The notes: generated from the sequence alone by a model not told the origin. DNA of 64,000 bases from Lentzea terrae (GCF_003265345.1 NZ_QFWW01000030.1:62001-126000), one strand, 5' to 3'; counted from the first letter of the stretch, positions 50,886-58,982 are shown. Program-made: numbers and translations.

Positions 50886-52151
50886 TCATCGGAGATCGAT
50901 GATGTCGACGACGCGGACCGGTTCTCCGGTCTCGAAGCTGCGGTTGGCGGCGAAACCAGTCAGCAGCGAGAGGGTGCCGTCGTAGTGCGTTGCCTTGCGT
51001 CCCAACGGGTCTTCCTGTCCGGGCGGTCCGTACAGCGCGTCGACCATGCGCTGGTCGGCGCCGCCGTGACCATCCCGGTCGTACTCCAGCGGGATCTCTT
51101 CCCGTTCCTCGAACAGCCGTTGCACGGAGAGCTTCGCCCACCCGTCCTCAGGGTTGGCGTTCACACCGTGCACGGTCGGCTGCTGGCTCGACACCCAGGA
51201 GTTCTCGACGACCTCCAGTTCGAGTCGCCCCTTGCTGCCGTTGACCATCAGCCGATAGCCCTCCCACGGCGAGTAGGCCGTGAGGTGGTACGTCAGGTTC
51301 GCGCCGCTGGCGTAACGCACGAGCACCGACATGTCGTCCTCAATGGACACACCGGGCTCGAACGGGTTCTGGTCGCGGCGGTAGCCGTCCTCGTGCTGCG
51401 CGTCGAGGTAGAGCTTCTTGAGCCAGGCGTTCTGCTCCAGCTTCAAGGCGAACCGGTCGTCGTCGGTGTAACCGTGACGCTTGCCGTTTTCCGCGCCGTA
51501 GAAGAACAACCGGCCGTGCGCGTACACGGTTTCCGGAGTCGACCCGACCCACCAGTTGAGCAGGTCGAAGTGGTGCGTCGCCTTGTGCACCATGAGGCCG
51601 CCGGAGTTGGCCTTGTCGCGGTGCCAGCGGCGGAAGTAGTCGGCGCCGTGCCGGGTGTCGAGCAGCCATTCGAAGTGCACGGACCCGATCTCGCCGACCG
51701 CACCGTCCGCGAGCAGTTCGCGGACCTTCTCGTGGATCGGGTTGTAGCGGTAGTTGAACGTGACGGTGACGTTGCCGTCGTTGCGGTGCACCGCGTCGAG
51801 GATCTTGCCAGCCGACGGCACGTCCGTCGTCATCGGCTTCTCGGTCACGACATCGCGGCCGGCGTCCAGCGCCTCGACGACGTACAGGTCGTGGAACCGG
51901 TCGACGGTGGTCACGACGACGACGTCGACCTGCTGCTCCTCGAGCATCTTCAGGTAGTCGCCCGCGTCGTACGTGGGGACCGGCTCGACCCCCAGCTCAA
52001 CGAGCCGGTCGTTGTGGACGTCCATCCGGGTGCGGTTCACGTCGGCGAACGCGACGAGCTGACAGGTGGCCGCGTGCTCGACCGCGATGGCGTGGATGTG
52101 CCGCTCCGCCCGTGAGCCCGTGCCGACCACGGCGTAGCGCCTGCGAGCCAT
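50886..52151 (-). CDS. Gfo/Idh/MocA-family oxidoreductase (first gene of sugar operon)
   Basis: A 421-residue dehydrogenase-like protein. The Rossmann motif ARRRYAVVGTGSRAERHIHAI, DVVVVTTVDRFHDLYVVEALDAGRDVVTEKPMTTD (EKP Lys), a GGLMVHKATHHFDLLNWWVG active-site His region, then a beta-sheet domain. The long C-terminal region is of the type seen in inositol and glycoside dehydrogenases. ATG at 52151 with GGAGG 7 bases upstream. It heads the operon behind a LacI-like operator. It differs clearly from the distal dehydrogenase, so the operon has two separate oxidoreductases. Confidence 0.93.
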   Translation of the reverse strand: MARRRYAVVGTGSRAERHIHAIAVEHAATCQLVAFADVNRTRMDVHNDRLVELGVEPVPTYDAGDYLKMLEEQQVDVVVVTTVDRFHDLYVVEALDAGRDVVTEKPMTTDVPSAGKILDAVHRNDGNVTVTFNYRYNPIHEKVRELLADGAVGEIGSVHFEWLLDTRHGADYFRRWHRDKANSGGLMVHKATHHFDLLNWWVGSTPETVYAHGRLFFYGAENGKRHGYTDDDRFALKLEQNAWLKKLYLDAQHEDGYRRDQNPFEPGVSIEDDMSVLVRYASGANLTYHLTAYSPWEGYRLMVNGSKGRLELEVVENSWVSSQQPTVHGVNANPEDGWAKLSVQRLFEEREEIPLEYDRDGHGGADQRMVDALYGPPGQEDPLGRKATHYDGTLSLLTGFAANRSFETGEPVRVVDIIDLR

Positions 52152-52164
52152 CGCAAACCTCCCC

Positions 52165-52178
52165 GGTAAACGGTTTCC
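52165..52178 (-). promoter_or_regulatory. LacI-type operator candidate upstream of sugar operon
   Basis: GGTAAACGGTTTCC (minus strand GGAAACCGTTTACC) is an imperfect palindrome around a central CG, matching at 10 of 14 positions. This pattern is typical of LacI-family sites. It lies 14 bases before the operon's first start codon. No LacI gene is in the window. Confidence 0.55.
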
Positions 52179-52218
52179 ACACGCTAGCCGCACCGGCCCT
52201 GACCTCGTCAAGGTTCTA

Positions 52219-52232
52219 CGAAAACCTTTTCG
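52219..52232. promoter_or_regulatory. CGAAAA-CC-TTTTCG palindrome between sugar operon and nucleoside hydrolase
   Basis: Perfect 6-bp arms (CGAAAA and TTTTCG) around CC, 45 bases upstream of the nucleoside hydrolase ATG and 68 bases from the divergent operon start. A candidate shared regulator site. It differs from the LacI-like site in its centre. Confidence 0.5.
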
Positions 52233-52276
52233 CTTGTTTCATGGACATGAACCGTCCCGGTCCGTATGAAGACGTC

Positions 52277-53182
52277 ATGCCAACCCCTGTGGTGCTCGAC
52301 TGCGACCCCGGCCACGACGACGCGATCGCGATCCTGCTCGCCGCCGGCTCACCCGAGATCGACCTGCGCGCGATCACCACCGTCGCCGCCAACCAGACCC
52401 TCGACAAGGTCACGCTGAACGCGCAGCGGATCTGTTCGGCCGCCGGAATTTCGGTGCCGATCGCGCGCGGCTGCGCCCGGCCGTTGGTGCGGCCGCTGTA
52501 CGTCGCGGAGGACATCCACGGTGAGTCCGGAATGGACGGACCGGCGTTCGGCTCGGTTTCCGTTGGCGTGGTTGAGGAGCACGCGATCGACGTGATGCAC
52601 GCGAACATGCCGGCCACAGTGGTCGCGACCGGGGCGTTGACGAACGTGGCCGCGTACCTGACCCGCTACGGAACCGGAGCGGTGCGCGAGATCGTGTTGA
52701 TGGGCGGCTCGACCGAGCGCGGCAACACCACGCCGTACGCGGAGTTCAACATGTACGTCGATCCGGAGGCCGCGCAGATCGTCTTCGACAGCGGCGTGCC
52801 GGTCACCATGATCGGGCTGAACGTGACGCACCAGGCGCTGGTGACGCCGGAAGTCGTGGCGCGGTTGAACGACACCGGACCGCTGGGGCGGATCTGCGGC
52901 GACCTGATGACGTTCTTCGCGGCGACCTACCGCGAGGTGTTCGGGTTCGCGGCACCGCCGTTGCACGACCCGGTGGCGGTGGCGCGGGTGATCGACCCGA
53001 CGCTGGTGACGTGCGTCGAGGCGTTCGTGGGCGTCGAAACCACCGGCACGTTCACCCGCGGTGCGACCGTGGTCGACCTGCACGGCAGGCTGGGCCGGAA
53101 ACCGAACGCGCAGGTGGCCGTGGGACTCGACGTGGACCGGTTCTTCGACCTGGTGATCGACGCTGTGGCCCGACTCACGTAA
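52277..53182 (+). CDS. Nucleoside hydrolase (inosine/uridine-preferring type)
   Basis: A 301-residue nucleoside hydrolase. The Ca2+-binding N-terminal signature is DCDPGHDDAIAILL (DxDxGxDDA), with the loop Asn in TTVAANQTL, VATGALTNVAAYL, and the distal GGSTERGNTTPYAEFNMYVDPEAA and PLHDPVAVA histidine/aspartate motifs. It cleaves the N-glycosidic bond of ribonucleosides to base and ribose. The ATG at 52277 (MPTPVVLDCD) fits family N-termini; ATGs at 52241/52247 are in frame. Divergent from the sugar operon, it may supply or use the same pentose. That link is inference. Confidence 0.94.
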   Translation: MPTPVVLDCDPGHDDAIAILLAAGSPEIDLRAITTVAANQTLDKVTLNAQRICSAAGISVPIARGCARPLVRPLYVAEDIHGESGMDGPAFGSVSVGVVEEHAIDVMHANMPATVVATGALTNVAAYLTRYGTGAVREIVLMGGSTERGNTTPYAEFNMYVDPEAAQIVFDSGVPVTMIGLNVTHQALVTPEVVARLNDTGPLGRICGDLMTFFAATYREVFGFAAPPLHDPVAVARVIDPTLVTCVEAFVGVETTGTFTRGATVVDLHGRLGRKPNAQVAVGLDVDRFFDLVIDAVARLT

Positions 53183-53239
53183 CGGCGTTGACCCCTGCGC
53201 GATGATAGGTCCGAGTGCATCACACCTGGGGGAAAGACC

Positions 53240-53683
53240 ATGACTGATCCTGTTCAGCCTGCGCAGACGCAGTTCGAGGCGTACACGCCTGCCTTCGAGC
53301 AGCAGCCCGCCACGCCCACGCCCACGCCGGCTCCGGCTCCGGCTCCGAAGAAGACCGGCGTCGTGGTGCTCGCGGTCATCGCCGTGCTGCTGCTCGGCGC
53401 GGCGGGCACGTTCGGCGCGCTCTACTTCGGCGCGAAGGGCGACGCGTCCAACCTGTCCAAGCAGGTCGAGGAGAAGAACCGCGAGATCGCGACCCTGACC
53501 AAGGACGTCAAGGCCGGCAAGGACGAGGCGGCCAAGGCCGTCGACGCGCAGAAGAAGGCCGAGACGGACGCCGCGTCCGCGCAGAAGTGCCGTACCGCGG
53601 CGAAGTCGCTGATGGAGGCCGCCCTCGCGCAGGACGACACCAAGGGCGAGAAGGCCATGACGGAGATCTTCACCACCTGCTGA
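53240..53683 (+). CDS. Membrane-anchored coiled-coil protein, paralogue 1
   Basis: A 147-residue protein: a cytoplasmic Pro/Thr/Gln-rich stretch (residues 1-35, PTPTPAPAPAPKK), one span (GVVVLAVIAVLLLGAAGTFGALYF), then an extracytoplasmic coiled coil (LSKQVEEKNREIATLTKDVKAGKDEAAKAVDAQKK), then a short helix bearing AQKCRTAAKSL and a C-terminal TTC. The next gene has the same layout and ends NC. Two cysteines near the tail could form a disulfide, within or between the paralogues. Function unknown. GGGGGAAAG RBS precedes the ATG. Confidence 0.8.
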   Translation: MTDPVQPAQTQFEAYTPAFEQQPATPTPTPAPAPAPKKTGVVVLAVIAVLLLGAAGTFGALYFGAKGDASNLSKQVEEKNREIATLTKDVKAGKDEAAKAVDAQKKAETDAASAQKCRTAAKSLMEAALAQDDTKGEKAMTEIFTTC

Positions 53684-53708
53684 CCCGAGAATCTCCGGGA
53701 GAAGAACC

Positions 53709-54137
53709 ATGAGTGAGCCCGAACGGGCGTCACTGGCAGAGGTGTTCGCGCCGCCGGCCCAGCAGCAACCAGCGGCGGCTCCGGCCGCCCCGGTGCGGTC
53801 CAAGAAGACCGCTGTCGTGGTGCTGGCCGTCATCGCCGCGCTGCTGTTCTGCGCGACCGGCGTGTCCGTCACGTTCTTCTTGATCGTTCGGAAGAACGCC
53901 GTCGAGATGGTGAAGGTGATCGAGCAGCAGGACCGCGAGATCACCGACCTGTGGGAGAAGGCAGAGGCCAGCGAGGAAGCGGCGGCCAAGGCCCGCAACG
54001 AGCGCGAGACCACCAGGTTCGAGATCGCCAGGGCGGACAAGTGCCGACTCGCCGCGAAGGCGTACAAAGAGGCCTCGTTCACCGACGACCAGGCGAAGCT
54101 CCAGGCGACGTGGAACGAGATCTACCTCAACTGCTGA
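53709..54137 (+). CDS. Membrane-anchored coiled-coil protein, paralogue 2
   Basis: A 142-residue paralogue of the preceding gene, 25 bases downstream. A Pro/Ala/Gln-rich head (PPAQQQPAAAPAAPVRSKK) leads into the span AVVVLAVIAALLFCATGVSVTFFL, the coiled coil MVKVIEQQDREITDLWEKAEASEEAAAKARNERE, then ADKCRLAAKAYKEAS and a terminal NC. The conserved (A/D)KCRxAAK and C-terminal Cys mark the family. GGGAGAAG RBS before the ATG. Probably co-transcribed with paralogue 1, with a strong hairpin just downstream. Confidence 0.8.
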   Translation: MSEPERASLAEVFAPPAQQQPAAAPAAPVRSKKTAVVVLAVIAALLFCATGVSVTFFLIVRKNAVEMVKVIEQQDREITDLWEKAEASEEAAAKARNERETTRFEIARADKCRLAAKAYKEASFTDDQAKLQATWNEIYLNC

Positions 54138-54147
54138 GCCAGGACAT

Positions 54148-54190
54148 GCGAGAAGGGCCGCGACTGAAGATCAGTCGCGGCCCTTCTCGC
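54148..54190. terminator. Bidirectional hairpin between convergent genes
   Basis: Perfect 20-bp arms, GCGAGAAGGGCCGCGACTGA and its complement, flank a 3-base loop (AGA). It starts 10 bases after the paralogue 2 stop and ends 10 bases before the stop of the NlpC/P60 gene. No T-run, but very stable, so it can serve both transcripts. Confidence 0.85.
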
Positions 54191-54200
54191 GTTCGTCAGG

Positions 54201-55670
54201 TCAGCTGATCGCGCGGTCGCTCAGCAGCGCCCACTGGCTCCAGCCCGCCTTCTCCTTGTAGAAGCGGCGAAGCAGCTTGCCGTCGTCGGTCCGCGCGAAG
54301 ACCTCGACCGTCTTGGTCTGCGCGTGGTACATCGCGGTCGGCGCCTCGGCGACCTTCGTGGTGCCGAGCTTGGCCCAGGTGGTGAAGCCGTTGGCGGTGG
54401 CGCGGGCGTGCTCCACGATGCCGCCCTCGCCGAGCTGCACGACGTCGATCGAGCCGGTCGTCGTGTTGAACACCGCCGACGGCGCGCCGGTGCCCTTGCC
54501 GCCCAGCGACTTCCAGACGCCCGCCGCGTACTGCTCGACGCTGCCGGACGCGGTGCGCACGAAGACCTGGTCGACGGCGACGCTCGGGTCGCTCACGATC
54601 TTCGTCTCGCCCTGGTCCTGCCACTTCTCGCCGTCCCACTTGACGAGCTTGTCGTCGGCGGAACGCGCGTAGAGGTGCTGGTCGGCGACAGCCGGGTTGC
54701 CCTGGATCCTGGCATCGCCCACCGGCGCCCACTTGTCCGTGAAGCGCAGCAGCGCGCCGTCCGCGCCACGAGCGAGGACCTCGACGGCCTTGGTCTTGTC
54801 GTTCCAGAACAGGACCGGCTCGCCCGCGACGGCCGTGTCGCCCAGCGCGACCCACTTGCCGTCGACGCGGCGGTAGATCTTGTCGTCGGAACCGCGCGCG
54901 AACACCTCGACGATCTTCGTCTGCGGGTTCATCAGCGCGACCGGGTCACCGGCGAAGAGCTCGGGCCCGAGCTGCTGCCAGCCGTTCCAACGGCTCGTCT
55001 TGTGGAAGTTCGTGATGATCGTGCCGTCCGCGGCGCGCGCGTAGATCTCCAGCTGCTGCTGCCCGGTGTTGGAGATCTGCGGGCCGGCGTTGACGACGGG
55101 CTTGTCCGTCACCGGGGTGTCGCTGGTGGTGCCGTCGCCGCCGGCCTCGACGAGGCCGTTGTAGCGCAGCGGCACGTACCGCTTGGCCGTGCTGGCGCTC
55201 CAGACGCGCTGGACCGGGCGGGAGCCGTCCGGACCGGCCTGCTCGCGCACGATCGGCCGGGTCTTGGCCGCGTCTGCCCAGCCGATGAACAGCGCGACGT
55301 GGTTCTCGCGGTCGTTGAGCGCGTCGCCGGGACGGAGGTCGTCCCAGTCGATGCGGTGCGCGACCTGCTCGAGGATGTGGGTCGTGTAGGAGATGCGCAG
55401 GCCCCAGGCCATCGAGATGAAGCCGGAGCAGTCGGTGCGGTAGGCGCCGTACTTGTTGCCGAAGCAGTCGCTCTGGCTGTACGGCACGCGGGCGCTGATC
55501 CACGTGCGCGACCGCGCCAGGACCTCCGACCGCGTGATCTTTGAGTTGGCCTCGTACGTCCCGCAGACCACCCCGCCCTCGGCAGCAGCGACCGCGACGT
55601 CTGGCATCGCCAGCGTCGAGCCGAACGTGATGGCCGCTGCGGCGACCGCCAACATCCCCCACGACTTCAT
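54201..55670 (-). CDS. Secreted NlpC/P60-like protein with C-terminal beta-propeller lectin-like domain
   Basis: A 489-residue secreted protein: signal MKSWGMLAVAAAAITFGSTLAMPDVAVAAA, then a cysteine-amidase-like domain (about 40-175). The Cys lies in YGAYRTDCSGFISMAWGL and the His in DRENHVALFIGW. A Gly/Thr linker leads to about five to six repeats (LEIYARAADGTIITNFHK, VEVFARGSDDKIYRRVDGKWV, VEVLARGADGALLRFTD, QHLYARSADDKLVKW, VEVFARTDDGKLLRRF) forming a PLL/tectonin-like propeller, which binds sugars. It probably cleaves or binds cell-wall glycopeptides. ATG at 55670. The catalytic module is related to the next gene. Confidence 0.88.
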   Translation of the reverse strand: MKSWGMLAVAAAAITFGSTLAMPDVAVAAAEGGVVCGTYEANSKITRSEVLARSRTWISARVPYSQSDCFGNKYGAYRTDCSGFISMAWGLRISYTTHILEQVAHRIDWDDLRPGDALNDRENHVALFIGWADAAKTRPIVREQAGPDGSRPVQRVWSASTAKRYVPLRYNGLVEAGGDGTTSDTPVTDKPVVNAGPQISNTGQQQLEIYARAADGTIITNFHKTSRWNGWQQLGPELFAGDPVALMNPQTKIVEVFARGSDDKIYRRVDGKWVALGDTAVAGEPVLFWNDKTKAVEVLARGADGALLRFTDKWAPVGDARIQGNPAVADQHLYARSADDKLVKWDGEKWQDQGETKIVSDPSVAVDQVFVRTASGSVEQYAAGVWKSLGGKGTGAPSAVFNTTTGSIDVVQLGEGGIVEHARATANGFTTWAKLGTTKVAEAPTAMYHAQTKTVEVFARTDDGKLLRRFYKEKAGWSQWALLSDRAIS

Positions 55671-55871
55671 GCGGGCCACCGTAGCAAGACGATGTGAGAT
55701 TTTGGTCCAGTCGAACGTCCCTAGTTCCGACTCACTGCCCACTTGGGTGACGATCTTGAACTACCTGCTGCGGAGCGGTTACCGGAGGCAGAAGACTCGC
55801 CGGACGGTCAACGGTGAACGGCCGGCCGAACCCGCGGGCAGCGAACTCCGCCCGTGCGGGCGACTGCTCGT

Positions 55872-56336
55872 TCACGGTTCCCGAACGTTGACGTAGCGGC
55901 GCGGCGCGTACAGCTGGGCGCCGGCCTCGTACGGATAGGTGACGGAGCGCAGGCGGGTGCGGTGGCCGCCCGCCTGTTCGTACGCCCAGTACCGGTCGGC
56001 TTCCTCCGCCCACGCCGCGAAGATCACGACGTGCCTGGTCAGGTTGGTGCCCTCCGCGCGGATGATCACATCGCCGGCCTTGAGCTCCTCCGGCGAGATC
56101 AGGCTGCTCACGAGGACCAGGCCCCGCGTGTCCAGCCCGCCGTGCCGGCCCTCGGGTCTACCCGGCAGGCCCCACGCCATCGACACGAAGCCCGAGCAGT
56201 CGGCGCGGTAGATGCCGTGCTCGTTCTGGTGGAACTTCGTCTGGCTGTACGGAACCGAGTCGCGCAGCCAGGAACAGGCGCGCTCCACGATCTCGGAGCG
56301 GCTGATCAGGCGGCCGGCGGCACGTGCGATGGTCAC
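55872..56336 (-). CDS. NlpC/P60-type amidase-like protein without signal peptide
   Basis: A 154-residue protein homologous to the N-terminal catalytic module of the 54201 gene. RSEIVERACSWLRDSVPYSQTKF, HGIYRADCSGFVSMAWGLP with the candidate nucleophile Cys, then LTRHVVIFAAW with the His. No signal sequence or membrane span is visible. It either acts in the cytoplasm, is exported by another route, or is a truncated duplicate. The frame is intact. ATG at 56336. The GNAT gene lies 24 bases upstream on the same strand. Confidence 0.8.
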   Translation of the reverse strand: MTIARAAGRLISRSEIVERACSWLRDSVPYSQTKFHQNEHGIYRADCSGFVSMAWGLPGRPEGRHGGLDTRGLVLVSSLISPEELKAGDVIIRAEGTNLTRHVVIFAAWAEEADRYWAYEQAGGHRTRLRSVTYPYEAGAQLYAPRRYVNVREP

Positions 56337-56360
56337 GCGCCCATGGTCGGCGCACGACCT

Positions 56361-56873
56361 CTAAATCCCCTGCAAGCTGTCTATAAGGTCGGCGTCCGTG
56401 ATCTCCGCGGTCACCCAGGCGAGCGGGTAGCTCAGCTGGATCGTGTCGATTTCCCTGGTCAGCCGCACGCCGGGGAGCACCTTGCGGACCAGCGCGAGCA
56501 TGGCCTCGTTGTCCGGCAGCACGTCGCCGTGCAGTTCGGCGACGCCCATCCTGGCCGCGACCGAGGTCAGCTCCTCCAGCAACCGCCGGCCGACTCCGCG
56601 TCGTTGCCACAGGTCGACGACGGCGACCGCGATCTCCGCGGCGCACTCGTTGGTCTTGATCATCCGGGCGATGCCGACCGGGTCGCCGCCGATCCGGGCG
56701 CACACGGCCGCGTGCCGCTCGCCGTCCACGTCGACCAGCACCCGCCGGGCGGACGCGGTCAGACGCGGCGTCGGGGAGTGAAAGCGCAGGTAGCGGCTTC
56801 GTGCGGACAGTCCTTCGAACACGGCGTCGACAGCTTCCGGCGCGGTGTCGCGGTCGAGCTCGGTGACGCGCAT
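56361..56873 (-). CDS. GNAT family N-acetyltransferase
   Basis: A 170-residue GNAT: MRVTELDRDTAPEAVDAVFEGLSARSRYLRFHSPTPRLT is a common actinobacterial N-terminus. AEIAVAVVDLWQRRGVGRRLLEELTSVAARMGVAELHGDVLPDNEAMLALV contains the Q/R-x-x-G-x-G/A acetyl-CoA loop. Substrate unknown. ATG at 56873. The divergent HxlR gene and its twin operators lie immediately upstream, so the acetyltransferase may be part of that regulon. Confidence 0.9.
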   Translation of the reverse strand: MRVTELDRDTAPEAVDAVFEGLSARSRYLRFHSPTPRLTASARRVLVDVDGERHAAVCARIGGDPVGIARMIKTNECAAEIAVAVVDLWQRRGVGRRLLEELTSVAARMGVAELHGDVLPDNEAMLALVRKVLPGVRLTREIDTIQLSYPLAWVTAEITDADLIDSLQGI

Positions 56874-56890
56874 GAGGATCAGCCCCCTGG

Positions 56891-56929
56891 GTTCGGAATC
56901 CGAACTGTAGCTGAGTTCGAAAAACGAAC
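56891..56929. promoter_or_regulatory. Twin HxlR-type operators GTTCG-N5-CGAAC
   Basis: Two perfect inverted repeats with the same arms: GTTCG-GAATC-CGAAC (56891-56905) and GTTCG-AAAAA-CGAAC (56915-56929). Their centres are 24 bp apart. They fill the space between the divergent GNAT and HxlR starts, so both promoters are probably bound by the HxlR dimer. Confidence 0.8.
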
Positions 56930-56949
56930 GCAAGGGATATCCTTGGTTC

Positions 56950-57396
56950 ATGTCGTACGCGAGTTTCGCCAGCATGCCCTGCACCCTGAGCCGTCCCGCA
57001 GCGCTGCTGGGCGAGCGCTGGACGCTGCTGCTGCTCCGCCAGATCTTCCTGGGGACCCGCCGCTTCGAGGACTTCCAGACGACGATGGAGATCTCCCGCA
57101 GCGTGCTGACCGACCGCCTCAACGTGCTGCTACAGGAGGGCGTGCTCAAGCGCGTGCCTTATCAGGACGATGGCCGCACACGGTACGAGTACCGCCTCAC
57201 CCAGAAGGGCAAGGACCTCTACCCGGTGCTGATGGCGCTGCGCACGTGGGGCGAGAAGTGGATGGCTCCCGAAGAAGAGGAGTCGTTCCACCTGCACCAC
57301 CGCGACTGCGGCGGCGGCGTGCGGGCGAAGGTCGAGTGCACCGACTGCGGAGCCGAGCTGACCGCGCGGGACGTGCAGGTGACGGCGCGTTCGTAA
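56950..57396 (+). CDS. HxlR-family transcriptional regulator
   Basis: A 148-residue HxlR protein. CTLSRPAALLGERWTLLLLRQIFLGTRRFEDFQTTMEISRSVLTDRLNVLLQEGVLKRVPYQDDGRTRYEYRLTQKGKDLYPVLMALRTWGEKW is the complete winged-helix domain. The tail carries a Cys cluster (HRDCGGGVRAKVECTDCGAEL), resembling a small zinc-ribbon-like element. The N-terminal Cys of MPCTLSR is at the position redox-sensing HxlR members use. It binds as a dimer to the twin GTTCG-N5-CGAAC sites directly upstream, which is inference. Divergent from the GNAT gene. Confidence 0.92.
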   Translation: MSYASFASMPCTLSRPAALLGERWTLLLLRQIFLGTRRFEDFQTTMEISRSVLTDRLNVLLQEGVLKRVPYQDDGRTRYEYRLTQKGKDLYPVLMALRTWGEKWMAPEEEESFHLHHRDCGGGVRAKVECTDCGAELTARDVQVTARS

Positions 57397-57482
57397 ACTT
57401 GTACTGACAACTGCCGAAGCCTGGGTGAACTCGAGATCCAGGCAGTTGCTGAAGCCGATTGCAGAACGCAAGTGTGCTTGTC

Positions 57483-58943
57483 ATGACAAGAGCTGCTCTT
57501 GCGTTCCTGCTGCCCCTGCTGCTGATCACCCCGGCCGCCGTCGCGGAACCCGCGAAGACGCCGAAGGTGCTCGTCATCGGACTCGACGGCGCCCGCTACG
57601 ACAAGCTGCTGTCGGCTGACACGCCCAACATCCACGCGCTGCTCGACCGCGGCTACGGCGCCCGCAGCGCGTTGTACGGGTCGGGCATGGCCCAGACCTC
57701 CAGCGGCCCCGGTTGGTCGACCGTGCTGACCGGCGTGTGGCCGGACAAGCACAAGGTGAAGGACAACTCCTTCGCCGGCAACGCGCTGGCGTCCCACCCG
57801 AGCTGGCTGGAGCGGGCCAACACCGCGAACCCGGCCCTGTCGACGTACGCGGCGGTGGACTGGAAGCCGATCGGCGACCAGATCCTCCGCAATGGCCAGG
57901 ACCGCAAGTACGTGCTGGACGGCGACACGGCCGGCTACACCGGCAGCGACGAGAAGATCACCGTCGACGCCGAGCAGCACCTGCGCACCAACGCGGCGGA
58001 CGCGTCGTTCGTGTACCTCGGCCAGATCGACATCGCGGGCCACGACCACGGCGCGGACTCCTCTCAGTACGCCGCGGCCATGCGCACCAACGACGCGCAG
58101 ATCGGCCGACTGATCAGCGCCATCGAGTCGCGGCCGTCGTACGCGGCGGAGGACTGGCTGATCATGCTCACCACCGACCACGGCCACACGGCGGCGGGCG
58201 GCCACGGCGGTGACTCGCCGGAGGAGCGGATGACGTTCGCGATCTCCACGGGCTCGGCACGTCCCGCGGTGGCACCGAAGCTGGTCGACGTGGCGGCAAC
58301 CGCGTTGAAACACCTCAACGTTTCGGCTTCGTCGGACGGCTACGCGCTCGGCACCGCGCCGCTCGACGCGTTCGACTCGGTGACGTTGCAGCCGCGCCAG
58401 GACGAAACCGGTGTGCCTGCTTCGGTTCTCGGCTGGACGCACCGAGGTCCGGCGGGCTGGACGGTGACCACGGCGTCGTCGATGCCGCAGGGTGTGGCGG
58501 AGTGGCAGGGCTGGTCGTTCACGACCGACGACTTCTGGACCCGCACCGCGCCTTCACAACAGCGTGAGGTGAACGTGCGTGCGCGTGGTGTCTTCGCGGT
58601 CGCCGACCCCGACGAGTGGGACGACAAGGGTTCGCCGTCGTCGCGCGGCAAGTTCGACTCGACGATGACCTCGCCCGCCTACGACGTCACGGGCAAGTCG
58701 AGCGTCCGCCTCGAGTACGGCTCGCACTACCGGCAGGAGGACGCGCAGACCGGCACGGTCAGCGTGTCGTTCGACGGCGGCCCGGCGCAGATCGTCAAGA
58801 CCCACAACGTGGACGGCCTCGCTCAGCAGATCTCGCTGACCGTGACCGTCCCGTCGGGTGCCCGAACCGTCACAGCGTCGTGGCGGCTCTTCGACGCCGG
58901 CAACAACTGGTACTGGGCCGTGGACGCCCCGCGCCTGTCGTGA
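57483..58943 (+). CDS. Secreted alkaline-phosphatase-superfamily hydrolase (nucleotide pyrophosphatase-like)
   Basis: A 486-residue secreted protein: signal MTRAALAFLLPLLLITPAAVA, then an NPP-type domain. VLVIGLDGARYDKL carries the first metal ligands. AQTSSGPGWSTVLTGVWPDKHKV is the nucleophile region with the phosphorylated Thr/Ser. IDIAGHDHGADS and LTTDHGHT are the remaining Zn ligands. The C-terminal 120 residues form a beta-sandwich (VRLEYGSHYRQED). Likely a phosphodiesterase or phosphatase outside the cell. ATG at 57483; a TTG at 57459 is in frame but disrupts the signal peptide. A hairpin terminator follows the stop. Confidence 0.92.
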   Translation: MTRAALAFLLPLLLITPAAVAEPAKTPKVLVIGLDGARYDKLLSADTPNIHALLDRGYGARSALYGSGMAQTSSGPGWSTVLTGVWPDKHKVKDNSFAGNALASHPSWLERANTANPALSTYAAVDWKPIGDQILRNGQDRKYVLDGDTAGYTGSDEKITVDAEQHLRTNAADASFVYLGQIDIAGHDHGADSSQYAAAMRTNDAQIGRLISAIESRPSYAAEDWLIMLTTDHGHTAAGGHGGDSPEERMTFAISTGSARPAVAPKLVDVAATALKHLNVSASSDGYALGTAPLDAFDSVTLQPRQDETGVPASVLGWTHRGPAGWTVTTASSMPQGVAEWQGWSFTTDDFWTRTAPSQQREVNVRARGVFAVADPDEWDDKGSPSSRGKFDSTMTSPAYDVTGKSSVRLEYGSHYRQEDAQTGTVSVSFDGGPAQIVKTHNVDGLAQQISLTVTVPSGARTVTASWRLFDAGNNWYWAVDAPRLS

Positions 58944-58947
58944 GCTA

Positions 58948-58982
58948 AAGGGTTGAGCGCCACGCGGTGGCGCTCAACCCTT
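58948..58982 (+). terminator. Hairpin terminator embedded in the end of the convergent SARP gene
   Basis: AAGGGTTGAGCGCCAC (58948-58963) and GTGGCGCTCAACCCTT (58967-58982) are perfect 16-bp arms around GCG. It starts 4 bases after the phosphatase stop. It encodes the last 11 codons of the opposite-strand SARP gene (GLSATAWRSTL), so one element terminates one gene and codes for the other. Confidence 0.8.
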
